15,362 bases of DNA, taken from contig CAIMDH010000140.1 of assembly GCA_903839715.1 (NCBI GenBank), positions 1 to 15,362 of the forward strand. Direction: 5' to 3'. The notes below the pieces were generated by a model. That model saw only the letters and a program-made list of their open reading frames with translations, did not search any database and was not told the DNA's origin. Origin of the DNA: an uncultured bacterium. Its GTDB lineage: Bacteria > Patescibacteriota > Minisyncoccia > Phycocordibacterales > UBA918. Positions 6,453 through 13,381 of the stretch are shown in pieces. Position numbers and translations under genes: made by a program. The stretch's first letter is position 1. Each line of letters begins with the position of its first letter.

Positions 6453-6469
6453 TGCTTAAATATATGTAG

Positions 6470-6475
6470 TAGAAT
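6470..6475 (+). promoter_or_regulatory. -10 box, probably leaderless, of the YjdF-family gene
   Basis: TAGAAT ends six bases before the ATG at 6482, the same arrangement as at 1204-1209. The -35 region falls in the arm of the preceding hairpin and is poor. Confidence 0.35.
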
Positions 6476-6481
6476 TAGAGT

Positions 6482-7072
6482 ATGAAAAATAATTCTTGGT
6501 TCCCAAAGATTTTACTAGCAATGTATGTAGTAGTTTTTACTATTTTAGCAATCAGTCCATTTAGTCGTGAGGTGTGGGTGGCGGAGAATTTGCCGATTGT
6601 TGGAATTGCTTTGTATTTAGTATTTTTGTATTGGCGGGGGATTCAGTTCTCTAATACTAGTTACGCGCTCATGTCGGTGCTGATTTTTATGCATACAGTT
6701 GGTGGACACTTTACGTTTGAACGAGTGCCATTTGATTGGTTCAACGACTTCTTTGGTTTTGAAAGAAATATGTATGACCGAGTAGCACATTTTTCAGTTG
6801 GATTTTTTGCCTATCCATTAGCTGAGTATCTCCAAAGCCGAGCCTTGGTGGCTAGTCGGGTTTTGGTATATCTCGTTCCTTTGTTTTTTATTATTTCGGT
6901 GGCAGCTGGGTATGAAATGATTGAGTGGTGGTTTGCTGCGACGTATGGCGGCGATGCTGGCGCTGCATTTTTGGGTTCACAAGGTGATATCTGGGATGCT
7001 CAAAAAGATATGTTGATGGATACTCTTGGCGCGCTATCGGCATTGATGGTTTATTTTGTGCGTTATCGGTAG
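6482..7072 (+). CDS. YjdF/DUF2238-family membrane protein
   Basis: The 196-residue protein has five or six hydrophobic segments (near residues 8-25, 37-52, 60-75, 100-115, 125-145 and 178-195). The family signature is clear: HTVGGHFTFERVPFDWF, then FGFERNMYDRVAHFSVGF, and a later EMIEWW and DIWDAQKDMLMDTLGAL. These histidine, aspartate and glutamate positions match the YjdF (DUF2238) family, related to VanZ-like proteins, whose biochemical role is not known. It is an inner-membrane protein. The next gene starts 10 bases after its stop, so the two are probably co-transcribed. Confidence 0.85.
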   Translation: MKNNSWFPKILLAMYVVVFTILAISPFSREVWVAENLPIVGIALYLVFLYWRGIQFSNTSYALMSVLIFMHTVGGHFTFERVPFDWFNDFFGFERNMYDRVAHFSVGFFAYPLAEYLQSRALVASRVLVYLVPLFFIISVAAGYEMIEWWFAATYGGDAGAAFLGSQGDIWDAQKDMLMDTLGALSALMVYFVRYR

Positions 7073-7082
7073 TGAAACTACT

Positions 7083-7970
7083 ATGCCGCTTTCACAGTTA
7101 CAGCTACGAGCCTTCATCCTCGGATTACTATTGATACTGACGGCAGCGCTTGGGGTTGATGTGTTTTTAAAGGGCGGTCTAGTTGCGGCAGTGGGGCAGT
7201 CTACGAGTGAGGGTCTTTTGACAGTCGCTTTTTTGGATGTGGGGCAGGGAGATGCGATTTATATTGAGACACCAGATGGTGTGCAGCTATTAATTGATGG
7301 AGGCCCTGATGGATCAGTGGTACGAGAGTTACCAAAATTCATGTCGCTCTTTGACCGCTCACTCCAGATTGTGCTCGCGACTCATTCTGACAAAGACCAT
7401 ATCGGCGGATTGATTGATGTGCTTGAGCTATATGAGGTAGAGAATATTGTGCGCACCGAAAACACCAACGACACCAGTGTTGCCGCCGTTTTTTCGGCGT
7501 TGGAATCAAAAGAAAATGCGACGACACACTATGTCCGGGCCGGACAAGATTTTGCACTCGGCGCATCGACGACACTCCTCATACTGTCTCCAGGGAGTAA
7601 TCCCGAAGGATGGGAAAGTAATACGGCGTCAATAGTAGCGCAGCTAACGTACGGGGAGATATCTTTTATGCTTACCGGCGATGCTCCACTTGGTATTGAA
7701 GAATACTTAGTAGAATCATCTGGTCCATTACTTGAGAGTGAGGTAGTGAAGCTCGGACACCATGGGTCCCGTACATCTACAGCAGACAGTTTTTTAGCAG
7801 CGGTTGATCCTGAATATGCCGTAGTGTCAGCCGGGAAGAATAATTCCTATGGTCACCCACACGAATCAGTGGTAGACAAAGTGCAGGCACAAGGCAGTAC
7901 CCTTCTTTCTACCGCCACGAATGGTACAGTGGTATTTAAAAGTGATGGAAAACGAGTATGGGTAGAATAA
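7083..7970 (+). CDS. Membrane-anchored ComEC-type metallo-beta-lactamase protein
   Basis: With the ATG at 7083 the protein has 295 residues. Residues about 8-30 are one hydrophobic anchor, so the rest should lie outside the membrane. The enzyme domain begins at FLDVGQGDAIYI and has the metal motifs HSDKDH (101-106), Asp200 in TGDAP, and GHHGSRTS with His226 and His227, then a YGHPHE segment. This is the C-terminal domain of ComEC-like proteins, thought to be a nuclease degrading one strand of incoming DNA. Here it is separate from the channel (1-588). A TTG at 7056 would overlap the previous gene; the ATG at 7083 is preferred. There is no clear ribosome binding site. Confidence 0.88.
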   Translation: MPLSQLQLRAFILGLLLILTAALGVDVFLKGGLVAAVGQSTSEGLLTVAFLDVGQGDAIYIETPDGVQLLIDGGPDGSVVRELPKFMSLFDRSLQIVLATHSDKDHIGGLIDVLELYEVENIVRTENTNDTSVAAVFSALESKENATTHYVRAGQDFALGASTTLLILSPGSNPEGWESNTASIVAQLTYGEISFMLTGDAPLGIEEYLVESSGPLLESEVVKLGHHGSRTSTADSFLAAVDPEYAVVSAGKNNSYGHPHESVVDKVQAQGSTLLSTATNGTVVFKSDGKRVWVE

Positions 7971-7972
7971 AC

Positions 7973-8006
7973 AAAAAGAGCGGCACCGATTGGTGCCGCT
8001 CTTTTT
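7973..8006. terminator. Bidirectional terminator between the metallo-beta-lactamase gene and rpmB
   Basis: A 15-bp perfect stem (7973-7987 with 7992-8006) around GATT has five A on one side and five T on the other, so it works for both convergent genes. Confidence 0.93.
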
Positions 8007-8013
8007 GTATCCC

Positions 8014-8256
8014 TTACACTAGCTTTGCAGCTCGAAGTGTTTTGAATGCGCCGTTCTTGGCGATAGTACGCAGTCCTTTGGTAGAAACCTTTACGGTTAC
8101 TGATTTTCCAAGTTCAGCTACGTAAATACGCTTGCGCTGTAGGTTTGGTGATCGCTTGGTGATTCCAGACGGATTAAACTGAGTCGCACGGGTACGGTTT
8201 GAGTACTTGCCGCCAACTTGTGTCTTCTTCCCGGTAATGTCGCATTGTTTTGCCAT
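8014..8256 (-). CDS. rpmB: Ribosomal protein bL28
   Basis: The 80-residue basic protein starts MAKQCDITGKK, followed by SNRTRATQFNPSG and the C-terminal VSTKGLRTIAKNG typical of bL28, a protein of the large ribosomal subunit. Only the first cysteine of the zinc-binding form is present, so it is probably the zinc-free type. It is divergent from the M50 protease gene and ends at a shared terminator. Confidence 0.95.
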   Translation of the reverse strand: MAKQCDITGKKTQVGGKYSNRTRATQFNPSGITKRSPNLQRKRIYVAELGKSVTVKVSTKGLRTIAKNGAFKTLRAAKLV

Positions 8257-8277
8257 ATCGTTGATTTAAGTCCCGCT

Positions 8278-8305
8278 ATACTAGCACGCATACTTGATAT
8301 TGCAA
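8278..8305 (-). promoter_or_regulatory. Promoter of rpmB
   Basis: On the minus strand TTGCAA (8305-8300), 16 bases, then TAGTAT (8283-8278) preceded by TGC. It predicts a leader of about 15 bases and overlaps the divergent promoter of the M50 gene. Confidence 0.55.
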
Positions 8306-8322
8306 GCTTTTCTTCGTACTAT
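8294..8322 (+). promoter_or_regulatory. Promoter of the M50 protease gene, near-leaderless
   Basis: TTGATA (8294-8299), a 17-base spacer and TACTAT (8317-8322). The ATG at 8331 lies eight bases after the -10 box, so the leader would be about two bases. It overlaps the rpmB promoter on the other strand. Confidence 0.6.
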
Positions 8323-8330
8323 GAGCTCAT

Positions 8331-8966
8331 ATGGATCCACTTCAAATCGCAATGATCGTCGCCTTGGTACTTTCGGTCGTAATTCACGAGATGGCACACG
8401 GGTATGCAGCTAATTGGCTTGGTGACCCGACAGCGCGCTTGCAGGGACGTCTGTCCGCGAACCCACTAGTCCATCTCGACCCTCTGATGTCAGTTATTTT
8501 ACCAAGTCTGCTTATATTGAGTGGTTCTCCCTTCTTGTTTGGTGCTGCTAAGCCAGTTCCGTATAACCCATACAACTTTACTAATCAAAAGTGGGGGGAG
8601 GCGATTGTAGCTGCTGCTGGCCCGGCTGCCAATATCTTCATCGCCTTCGTCTTTGCTGTACTTATTCATGCTTCAGGAGTACTAATGCTTTCAGACACAT
8701 TCTTGCAGTTGGCCGTACAAATCATTTTCCTTAATATTTTTCTGGCTCTATTTAACCTCGTCCCGATTCCACCGCTTGATGGTTCAAAAATCCTCCCTAA
8801 ATTCCTCCCTTTTTCACTAGCTCTAAAATATGAAGGGATTCGTCAATATATGGAGCGAAATATCGGTATGTCGTTCGTAATCGTAATTGTGGCGTTCATG
8901 CTCTTTCTGGGTGGTCCACTCGCAACTTTGACACAAAATGTCACTAGACTCCTTATTGGGGCATAG
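8331..8966 (+). CDS. Site-2 protease family (M50) membrane metalloprotease
   Basis: The protein has 211 residues and four or five membrane segments. The zinc motif HEMAH (19-23) sits in the first segment, and the third ligand motif, NLVPIPPLDG with Asp150, is in a later one. This is the compact M50 type without PDZ domain (YwhC/YdgP-like), which cleaves substrates within the membrane. After the first helix, GDPTARLQGRLSANPLVHLDP is typical of the group. The substrate is unknown. It starts a run of plus-strand genes leading to rpsL and rpsG. Confidence 0.92.
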   Translation: MDPLQIAMIVALVLSVVIHEMAHGYAANWLGDPTARLQGRLSANPLVHLDPLMSVILPSLLILSGSPFLFGAAKPVPYNPYNFTNQKWGEAIVAAAGPAANIFIAFVFAVLIHASGVLMLSDTFLQLAVQIIFLNIFLALFNLVPIPPLDGSKILPKFLPFSLALKYEGIRQYMERNIGMSFVIVIVAFMLFLGGPLATLTQNVTRLLIGA

Positions 8967-8980
8967 AACTCTTATTTTAG

Positions 8981-9008
8981 TTGCAAAAAAAGCTAGTTAT
9001 AGTATTGT
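8981..9008 (+). promoter_or_regulatory. Possible promoter of rpsL
   Basis: TTGCAA (8981-8986), 16 bases, TATTGT (9003-9008). An overlapping TATAGT (8998-9003) is an alternative -10 box. The leader before the ATG at 9020 would be only about five bases. Confidence 0.4.
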
Positions 9009-9019
9009 AGGCAAGCTTT

Positions 9020-9433
9020 ATGGCAACAATACAACAATTAACAAGAAAGAAGCGAGTCGACCCGGTACGAAAGAGTAAGACTGGTGCGTTGCATTCTGGA
9101 TTTAATAAAATCGAGAATCATCCAAACTACTACAACTCTCCGTTTAAACGTGGCGTATGTACTCGCGTGACCACCAAGACTCCGCGCAAGCCGAACTCTG
9201 CGATCCGAAAGATTGCTCGTGTTCGTCTTAGTAACGGGCAAGAAATTACTGCGTATATCCCAGGTATCAAGCATACTCTCCAGGAACACTCAGTAGTACT
9301 TGTGCGAGGTGGACGCGTGAAGGACATTGGTGTGCAATACACTATTGTCCGCGGTAAGTACGACGCAACAGGGGTTGCTGAGCGACGAATGGGACGTTCA
9401 CGCTACGGCGCGAAGAAGCCCAAGGCTAAATAG
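9020..9433 (+). CDS. rpsL: Ribosomal protein uS12
   Basis: uS12 of the decoding centre, 137 residues. Conserved blocks are KRGVCTRV (43-50), TPRKPNSA, LQEHSVVLVRGGRVKD (87-102) and a basic C-terminus. Compared with E. coli S12 as I remember it, about 13 extra residues lie near positions 25-41 (FNKIENHPNYYNSP region), and the invariant LPG after Asp102 is IG, so the proline (Pro90/91 in E. coli numbering) is missing. The modified aspartate itself is retained. Just upstream is the M50 gene; rpsG follows after 151 bases. Confidence 0.96.
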   Translation: MATIQQLTRKKRVDPVRKSKTGALHSGFNKIENHPNYYNSPFKRGVCTRVTTKTPRKPNSAIRKIARVRLSNGQEITAYIPGIKHTLQEHSVVLVRGGRVKDIGVQYTIVRGKYDATGVAERRMGRSRYGAKKPKAK

Positions 9434-9584
9434 CCGAGAGAACAATTACTAATAGTTTATATTCGCTACAGATAATGGACGCGATTCAAGCCAAACGGCT
9501 TCGGAATCAGATTATGCGAAGAATGAAGACTGTCATACACTCCTCATTCTAAGTGTCGTAGCAAGACCTTAAGAATTAATTAAT
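9434..9584 (+). promoter_or_regulatory. Structured rpsL-rpsG spacer, candidate S7 autoregulatory leader
   Basis: GATTC plus AAGCC-AAAC-GGCTT plus GAATC (9483-9508) forms a 10-bp hairpin with a 2-base bulge. AGAATGA (9520-9526) and TCATTCT (9544-9550) form a second stem. Neither has a T-run. In E. coli S7 binds the same intercistronic region to repress its own synthesis; a similar role is inferred from position only. Confidence 0.45.
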
Positions 9585-10055
9585 ATGCGACGTCCAATTA
9601 AGAAGCGTCCTATCGTCAAGCCTGACATCATACATAAGTCAGTTGACGTAGAACGTCTCATCAATTACATCATGCTCCGCGGTCAAAAGGAGACTGCGCG
9701 CAAGATCGTGTACGCAGCATTTGAAGAACTCAAGAATGCTAAAGATGGAGGAGAGCCGCTTGAGATCTTTAACGCCGCAGTACGCAACGCTGGTCCACTC
9801 ATGGAAGTCCGCTCACGCCGCGTCGGTGGGGCAAACTACCAGGTGCCACGAGAAGTCCGACCTGAGCGTCGTATGGCTCTCGCACTTCGTTGGATTATCA
9901 ACGGTGCCCGTGGACAGAAGGGTGTACCAATGTACAAGGCCTTAGCTCAAGAACTTAAGCTTGCAGCAAAGGAAGAAGGAAACGCCGTCAAGAAGAAGGA
10001 GGATACGCATAAGATGGCTGAGGCCAACCGTGCGTTTGCTCACTTTGCTTGGTAG
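9585..10055 (+). CDS. rpsG: Ribosomal protein uS7
   Basis: uS7 organises the head of the small ribosomal subunit. At 156 residues it has the usual bacterial length. Recognisable blocks are MRRPIKKRPIVKPD, INYIMLRGQKETARKIVY, VRSRRVGGANYQVPREVRP and RWIINGARG, with the C-terminal NRAFAHFAW. It follows rpsL as in the str operon, but a terminator comes next in place of fusA. Confidence 0.97.
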   Translation: MRRPIKKRPIVKPDIIHKSVDVERLINYIMLRGQKETARKIVYAAFEELKNAKDGGEPLEIFNAAVRNAGPLMEVRSRRVGGANYQVPREVRPERRMALALRWIINGARGQKGVPMYKALAQELKLAAKEEGNAVKKKEDTHKMAEANRAFAHFAW

Positions 10056-10091
10056 CAGACATTTGAACGAACTACATCGTTGCGTTCACGT

Positions 10092-10133
10092 AAAAAGCCG
10101 CTCGTCGTACGTAAAGTACACTAGCGGCTTTTT
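10092..10133 (+). terminator. Terminator of the rpsL-rpsG unit
   Basis: AAAAAGCCGCT (10092-10102) pairs with AGCGGCTTTTT (10123-10133), with GTAC/GTAC inside the loop, followed by more T. Confidence 0.9.
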
Positions 10134-10152
10134 TGTTTTTATACATATAATT

Positions 10153-10183
10153 AAAAAGCACTCGCAGTATATTGCGAGTGCTT
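10153..10183 (-). terminator. Terminator of the minus-strand membrane-protein gene
   Basis: On the minus strand AAGCACTCGCA and TGCGAGTGCTT (11 bp, 6-base loop, 10156-10183) end in a run of five T. It sits 11 bases past the stop of the gene at 10194. Confidence 0.88.
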
Positions 10184-10193
10184 GGTGTAGCGA

Positions 10194-10784
10194 TTAGAGG
10201 ACTTTTTCCCAGTTCCCCATAACGATTTGCCGAATATTCTTGTACGTATCTCTTCTTTTGATGATATTACGATATTCTTCAGAGTCGAAACCGACGTTAG
10301 TCAATGTAGGCATTTTTTGACTTAATTTTGCAGCAGCAAAACTTTCAAGCTGAGTGATATGAATATCGCAAAGGTTACTTATCTGGTGCCGAACTGGTAC
10401 CGATAATGACTGAAGAAAAACAGTATGAGTTTCCGGCTGGCCATAGATAATGTTAATGAAATCATTAAGTATTAATTGACGCCCTTTAAAATCTTTCATA
10501 CCGATTCCGTCTAGCAGTGTAATAAACATTCTCACTGTTGCATTCAGAGACTCGTCTTTTTCATTTATTTCACCAGGTCTTACTGTGATGAAAAGAATAT
10601 GAAAAATGAGAGCAAAGAACACTAGCCAGCAAACGACTGAAGCTACTGCACTGACAGTATCCAAGGTACTGTATTTAGCCAATTTGTATACCGTACCTGA
10701 GGTCAGTAGTATTGCAAGTACGAAGACAGCGGTTGCTGCCAGACGGAATATTTTGAATAAATGCTGATCAAAAATGTGCTTCAC
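10194..10784 (-). CDS. Unknown two-helix membrane protein
   Basis: The frame is open from 10850, but I place the start at the GTG at 10784 (VKHIFDQHLF), six bases after AGGAG, because the upstream part of the frame contains a consensus promoter. This gives 196 residues. Two membrane segments are visible, about residues 14-33 and 43-65, close to the N-terminus. The remaining 130 residues are soluble and helical, with no motif I recognise. The gene is alone, ends at its own terminator and has its own promoter. No function can be proposed. Confidence 0.7.
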   Translation of the reverse strand: MKHIFDQHLFKIFRLAATAVFVLAILLTSGTVYKLAKYSTLDTVSAVASVVCWLVFFALIFHILFITVRPGEINEKDESLNATVRMFITLLDGIGMKDFKGRQLILNDFINIIYGQPETHTVFLQSLSVPVRHQISNLCDIHITQLESFAAAKLSQKMPTLTNVGFDSEEYRNIIKRRDTYKNIRQIVMGNWEKVL

Positions 10785-10822
10785 GGTGGTCTCCTGTAAT
10801 GATGAAAAAGCAATCAAGCCAT

Positions 10823-10850
10823 ATAATACAATAGTTATATGAATTGTCAA
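10823..10850 (-). promoter_or_regulatory. Promoter of the two-helix membrane-protein gene
   Basis: On the minus strand TTGACA (10850-10845), 16 bases, TATTAT (10828-10823). It gives a leader of about 30 bases before the GTG at 10784 and rules out the TTG at 10850 as the start. Confidence 0.75.
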
Positions 10851-10888
10851 TTCATAAATTAATTTATCGGGGTGAGTGGGTGTGTGCG

Positions 10889-10897
10889 TGATACAAT
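10889..10897 (+). promoter_or_regulatory. Extended -10 promoter of the 140-residue gene
   Basis: TGATACAAT is an extended -10 element. No -35 box is seen. The leader would be about 20 bases. Confidence 0.35.
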
Positions 10898-10923
10898 ATA
10901 CACACTACTAGATTTTATTAGAT

Positions 10924-11346
10924 ATGGAGAATATACCAAAGAAGGAAAAAATTTCACTAGTTGAAAAGCAGCGAGAGGAAGCATTAAGTACCGTACTTGA
11001 TATGGTAGCTGAACGCATCCCGGGGGAGCTTAAAAAGACTTTTGAGTCCCAAGGTCGAGAATACGCTCTCACCTCTGCTGAAGATTGTATGGTGGCTTTT
11101 GCTCAGCAGAATCGCGAAGTAGTAGAAGTGCTCTATAATGAAATTAAGGAAAAAGATGAGTATAGAACCGAGCAGGCTATTGCCAAATTATTCGCACTTT
11201 TTATGGCGTATGAAAAAACGGTAGCGCTCTATGCTGAATTACGAAGTTACTATCCACTAGCAGCATCGAGAGTTGAGGATCAATTACCTCCACTCTCAAA
11301 TATAGTAGATCATGGAAGTGCACAGTGGAAAAAAATTAATAACTAG
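10924..11346 (+). CDS. Unknown 140-residue helical protein
   Basis: I do not recognise this protein. It is mostly alpha-helical and charged, without membrane segment or signal peptide. The N-terminal 20 residues are Lys/Glu-rich; the middle carries SAEDCMVAFAQQNREVVEVLY and the second half FALFMAYEKTVALYAELRSYY. The ATG at 10924 follows no clear ribosome binding site. The glycosidase-like gene begins 12 bases after its stop, which suggests co-transcription. Confidence 0.7.
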   Translation: MENIPKKEKISLVEKQREEALSTVLDMVAERIPGELKKTFESQGREYALTSAEDCMVAFAQQNREVVEVLYNEIKEKDEYRTEQAIAKLFALFMAYEKTVALYAELRSYYPLAASRVEDQLPPLSNIVDHGSAQWKKINN

Positions 11347-11358
11347 CCTTGTTCTTTC

Positions 11359-12426
11359 ATGTCGTCATTTGATTTTGATACTGAGATCGCCAAACATCTT
11401 GATGTGGTGCGTTCGCTCCAAAAACCATCAGGAGTTTTTACAGCTTCCGCACACACGGTACAAACTGGGTATGATAAAGCCTGGTTACGCGATATTTATT
11501 TTATGACGCTCGGGTTTCTCGAGACCGGTGAATTGCCGGTCGTGCAAAAAGCCGCCAAGGCTTTGTTGACAATGTTTGTAAAGCATAAAGATAAAATAAA
11601 TTGGGCTATAGCCAATAAGCCACACGAAACTTGGCAGTACATCCATGCCCGCTTCAACCCTGAGACTTTTGAAGAGTATTGGGAAGAGTGGGGTAATAGC
11701 CAGAATGACGCTGTCGGAGAAGTACTTAATATTTTAGTGGAGCTGGAGTTACGGGGTGCTAGCGTGATTGAGACCAACGATGAACGCGAAATGGTACAAA
11801 AAATTATTGATTACTTAATTGCACTGGAGTATTGGCATGATGCCGATAATGGAATTTGGGAAGAGAACATGGAGGTACATGCCTCCTCGGTAGGTTCATG
11901 TGTTGCAGCTTTACGAAAAGCCAAGCAGCTAAACTGGCTCGTTGTTCCTGAAGACGCTATTACGCTTGGAGAGTTGGCGTTACGCAAACTTTTACCACGA
12001 GAGTCTGCCGCAAAGTTTGCAGACTTGGCGTTACTCTCACTCATTTACCCCTTCGCAGTTACAACTAAAGAGGAAACCAGTACCATACTAGCTAACGTTG
12101 AGTACCACCTCACTCGTGATCGTGGAGTGATTCGATACAAACTCGATCGGTATTATAACCGCAATGAAGATGGATACAGTGAAGAAGCGGAGTGGTGTTT
12201 CGGTCTTTCCTGGCTCGCTATCATTTATGCTGAGCAAGGTGATAGAGACAAAGCCTACTATTACTTACGGCAGGCAGAAAAAACGGTAACCAAGGATGGC
12301 CTGGTTCCGGAATTGTATTACTCTCATACCGAAAAACCAAACGACAATACACCCCTAGGATGGTCTGAGAGTATGTATGTGGTGGCTCTAAAAAAGGTTA
12401 AAGACATGAGTCAAGAAGTGGGGTAA
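11359..12426 (+). CDS. GH15-like glycosidase (glucoamylase-type alpha/alpha barrel)
   Basis: The 355-residue protein resembles the catalytic barrel of glycoside hydrolase family 15, which includes glucoamylases and some trehalases that release glucose from non-reducing ends. Visible marks are KAWLRDIYFMTLGFLETG near residues 39-56, GIWEEN (165-170) at the expected general acid, EAEWCFGLSWLAI, and GLVPELYYSHTEKPNDNTP with Glu318 as the likely base, then GWSESMYVVAL. The N-terminal beta-sandwich of longer bacterial members is missing, and so is a signal peptide, so the enzyme is probably cytosolic. The substrate is not certain. Its stop codon overlaps a terminator. Confidence 0.8.
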   Translation: MSSFDFDTEIAKHLDVVRSLQKPSGVFTASAHTVQTGYDKAWLRDIYFMTLGFLETGELPVVQKAAKALLTMFVKHKDKINWAIANKPHETWQYIHARFNPETFEEYWEEWGNSQNDAVGEVLNILVELELRGASVIETNDEREMVQKIIDYLIALEYWHDADNGIWEENMEVHASSVGSCVAALRKAKQLNWLVVPEDAITLGELALRKLLPRESAAKFADLALLSLIYPFAVTTKEETSTILANVEYHLTRDRGVIRYKLDRYYNRNEDGYSEEAEWCFGLSWLAIIYAEQGDRDKAYYYLRQAEKTVTKDGLVPELYYSHTEKPNDNTPLGWSESMYVVALKKVKDMSQEVG

Positions 12427-12467
12427 AATGAAAACCGCCAAGCCATAGGCTTAGCGGTTTTCATTTT
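12425..12467. terminator. Terminator after the GH15-like gene
   Basis: AAAATGAAAACCGC (12425-12438) pairs with GCGGTTTTCATTTT (12454-12467), with AAGCC/GGCTT inside around ATA and one C/A mismatch between. The stem begins within the TAA stop codon. Confidence 0.9.
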
Positions 12468-12477
12468 AGGTAGGGTA

Positions 12478-12483
12478 TATACT
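12478..12483 (+). promoter_or_regulatory. -10 box of the DHH gene
   Basis: TATACT lies 29 bases before the ATG at 12513, directly after the terminator. No -35 box is convincing. Confidence 0.35.
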
Positions 12484-12512
12484 AGTAGCACCTTACTAAT
12501 TATTTATAGTGT

Positions 12513-13367
12513 ATGCCAGAAGAATCGATTATTTGTTTTTATCATAAACATTGTGTGGATGGTACTACTGCCGCTGCGGTTGTATTACAAAAATATGAAT
12601 TTGCTCAAGTATTTCCACTAGGTTTTGATTCTATTGAAACTGACTTAGCAGACGCCCTACCGTTTATCACTGAAAACAGCTTCATTATTTATGTCGACAA
12701 TGCGATCGCTTTGGAGCAAGTGGCGTTGCTCGGTAATAAAATTATTGTTATTGATCACCATATTTCAGAGCGTGATAAAATCACCGAACTGCAAGCAAAA
12801 TATAATAACGTTACGTATATTTTTGACGTTGAAGAATCAGGTGCATCTCTCACTTTCAAATATTTTTTTAAGGATGTTCCGCTGCCAGCACTGATTTCAT
12901 ACGTGCGAGATATTGATCTCTGGAAAAAGGAGCTTGTACCAAAATCAGAATACACCCATTTATACCTTTCACAATTTCGTAATGAACCAAAACTTTTACG
13001 AGAAATACTCCAAGACCCCGAAGAAAATTATTTAGAAACAGGTGAGGTGCTTGCCAAGTATGTAGAAGATGAAGTGTCGCGTTCGCTGGTTGTGGCGGCA
13101 GTCTATCTTAAAGTAGAGGCTTGGAAAGTAGCTGCGTATAATATTACTAATCACCAGTCTCAGGCGGGTAATCTTCTCAGCAATGCAATTAATCAAGCTG
13201 TAGTTCTTTATACTATTTCGGGTGACAAGGTGCGCTGCAGTGTACGATCAACAGTCGGATGTGTTCCAACAGCGCTTGAGATTGCTACAGCTTTGGGTGG
13301 TGGCGGACATGTTCATGCCGCCGGAGCTATAATTGACAGAGAACATTTTTTCGCAGTATTGGAATAA
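12513..13367 (+). CDS. DHH-family phosphoesterase
   Basis: The protein has 284 residues. The DHH catalytic motifs are present in order: HKHCVDG (11-17), VDNA with Asp62, and IDHH (80-83) with Asp81. The DHHA1 substrate-binding part ends in GGGGHVHAAG (from 262). The family, which includes NrnA-like oligoribonucleases and cyclic-dinucleotide phosphodiesterases, uses manganese to hydrolyse phosphodiesters. Motif I has His-Lys-His-Cys-Val-Asp in place of the commoner His-x-x-x-Asp spacing, but the aspartate before Gly is kept. The exact substrate cannot be told. The Gmad2 gene follows after 14 bases, probably in one transcript. Confidence 0.9.
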   Translation: MPEESIICFYHKHCVDGTTAAAVVLQKYEFAQVFPLGFDSIETDLADALPFITENSFIIYVDNAIALEQVALLGNKIIVIDHHISERDKITELQAKYNNVTYIFDVEESGASLTFKYFFKDVPLPALISYVRDIDLWKKELVPKSEYTHLYLSQFRNEPKLLREILQDPEENYLETGEVLAKYVEDEVSRSLVVAAVYLKVEAWKVAAYNITNHQSQAGNLLSNAINQAVVLYTISGDKVRCSVRSTVGCVPTALEIATALGGGGHVHAAGAIIDREHFFAVLE

Positions 13368-13381
13368 ATATTTTTCTACGT

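Larger units (their letters stand above)
4805..6457 (+). ncRNA. Large, densely folded transcript of unknown class with an embedded gene
   Basis: From the promoter to the hairpin ending at 6452 the sequence is a nearly continuous run of local inverted repeats. Many are perfect stems of 7-14 bp, six have GNRA tetraloops, and nine mismatches are G-U pairs in the plus sense against one A-C, so the plus-strand RNA is the folded molecule. The folding runs through the 5' leader, the 232-codon gene and the 3' part alike. I see no match to tmRNA, RNase P RNA, SRP RNA or group I/II introns. It could be a new class of large ornate RNA or a messenger selected for structure. Boundaries are inferred from the promoter and the last hairpin. 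Confidence 0.72.

Noticed and set aside
4805..6457. An obelisk-type or viroid-like element.
   Set aside because: The folding is a chain of local hairpins and not one rod, the protein lacks the GYxDxG-type motif I associate with Oblin-1, I see no hammerhead-type self-cleaving motif, and the unit sits in chromosomal DNA behind a bacterial promoter.
7056..7082. Start of the metallo-beta-lactamase gene at the TTG at 7056.
   Set aside because: It would overlap the previous gene; the ATG at 7083 gives a normal membrane anchor.
10056..10193. A tRNA gene after rpsG.
   Set aside because: The stems there are two terminators facing each other; there is no cloverleaf or GTTC loop.
10785..10850. Start of the membrane-protein gene at the TTG at 10850.
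   Set aside because: This part contains a TTGACA-16-TATTAT promoter, and a GTG with AGGAG lies just downstream at 10784.
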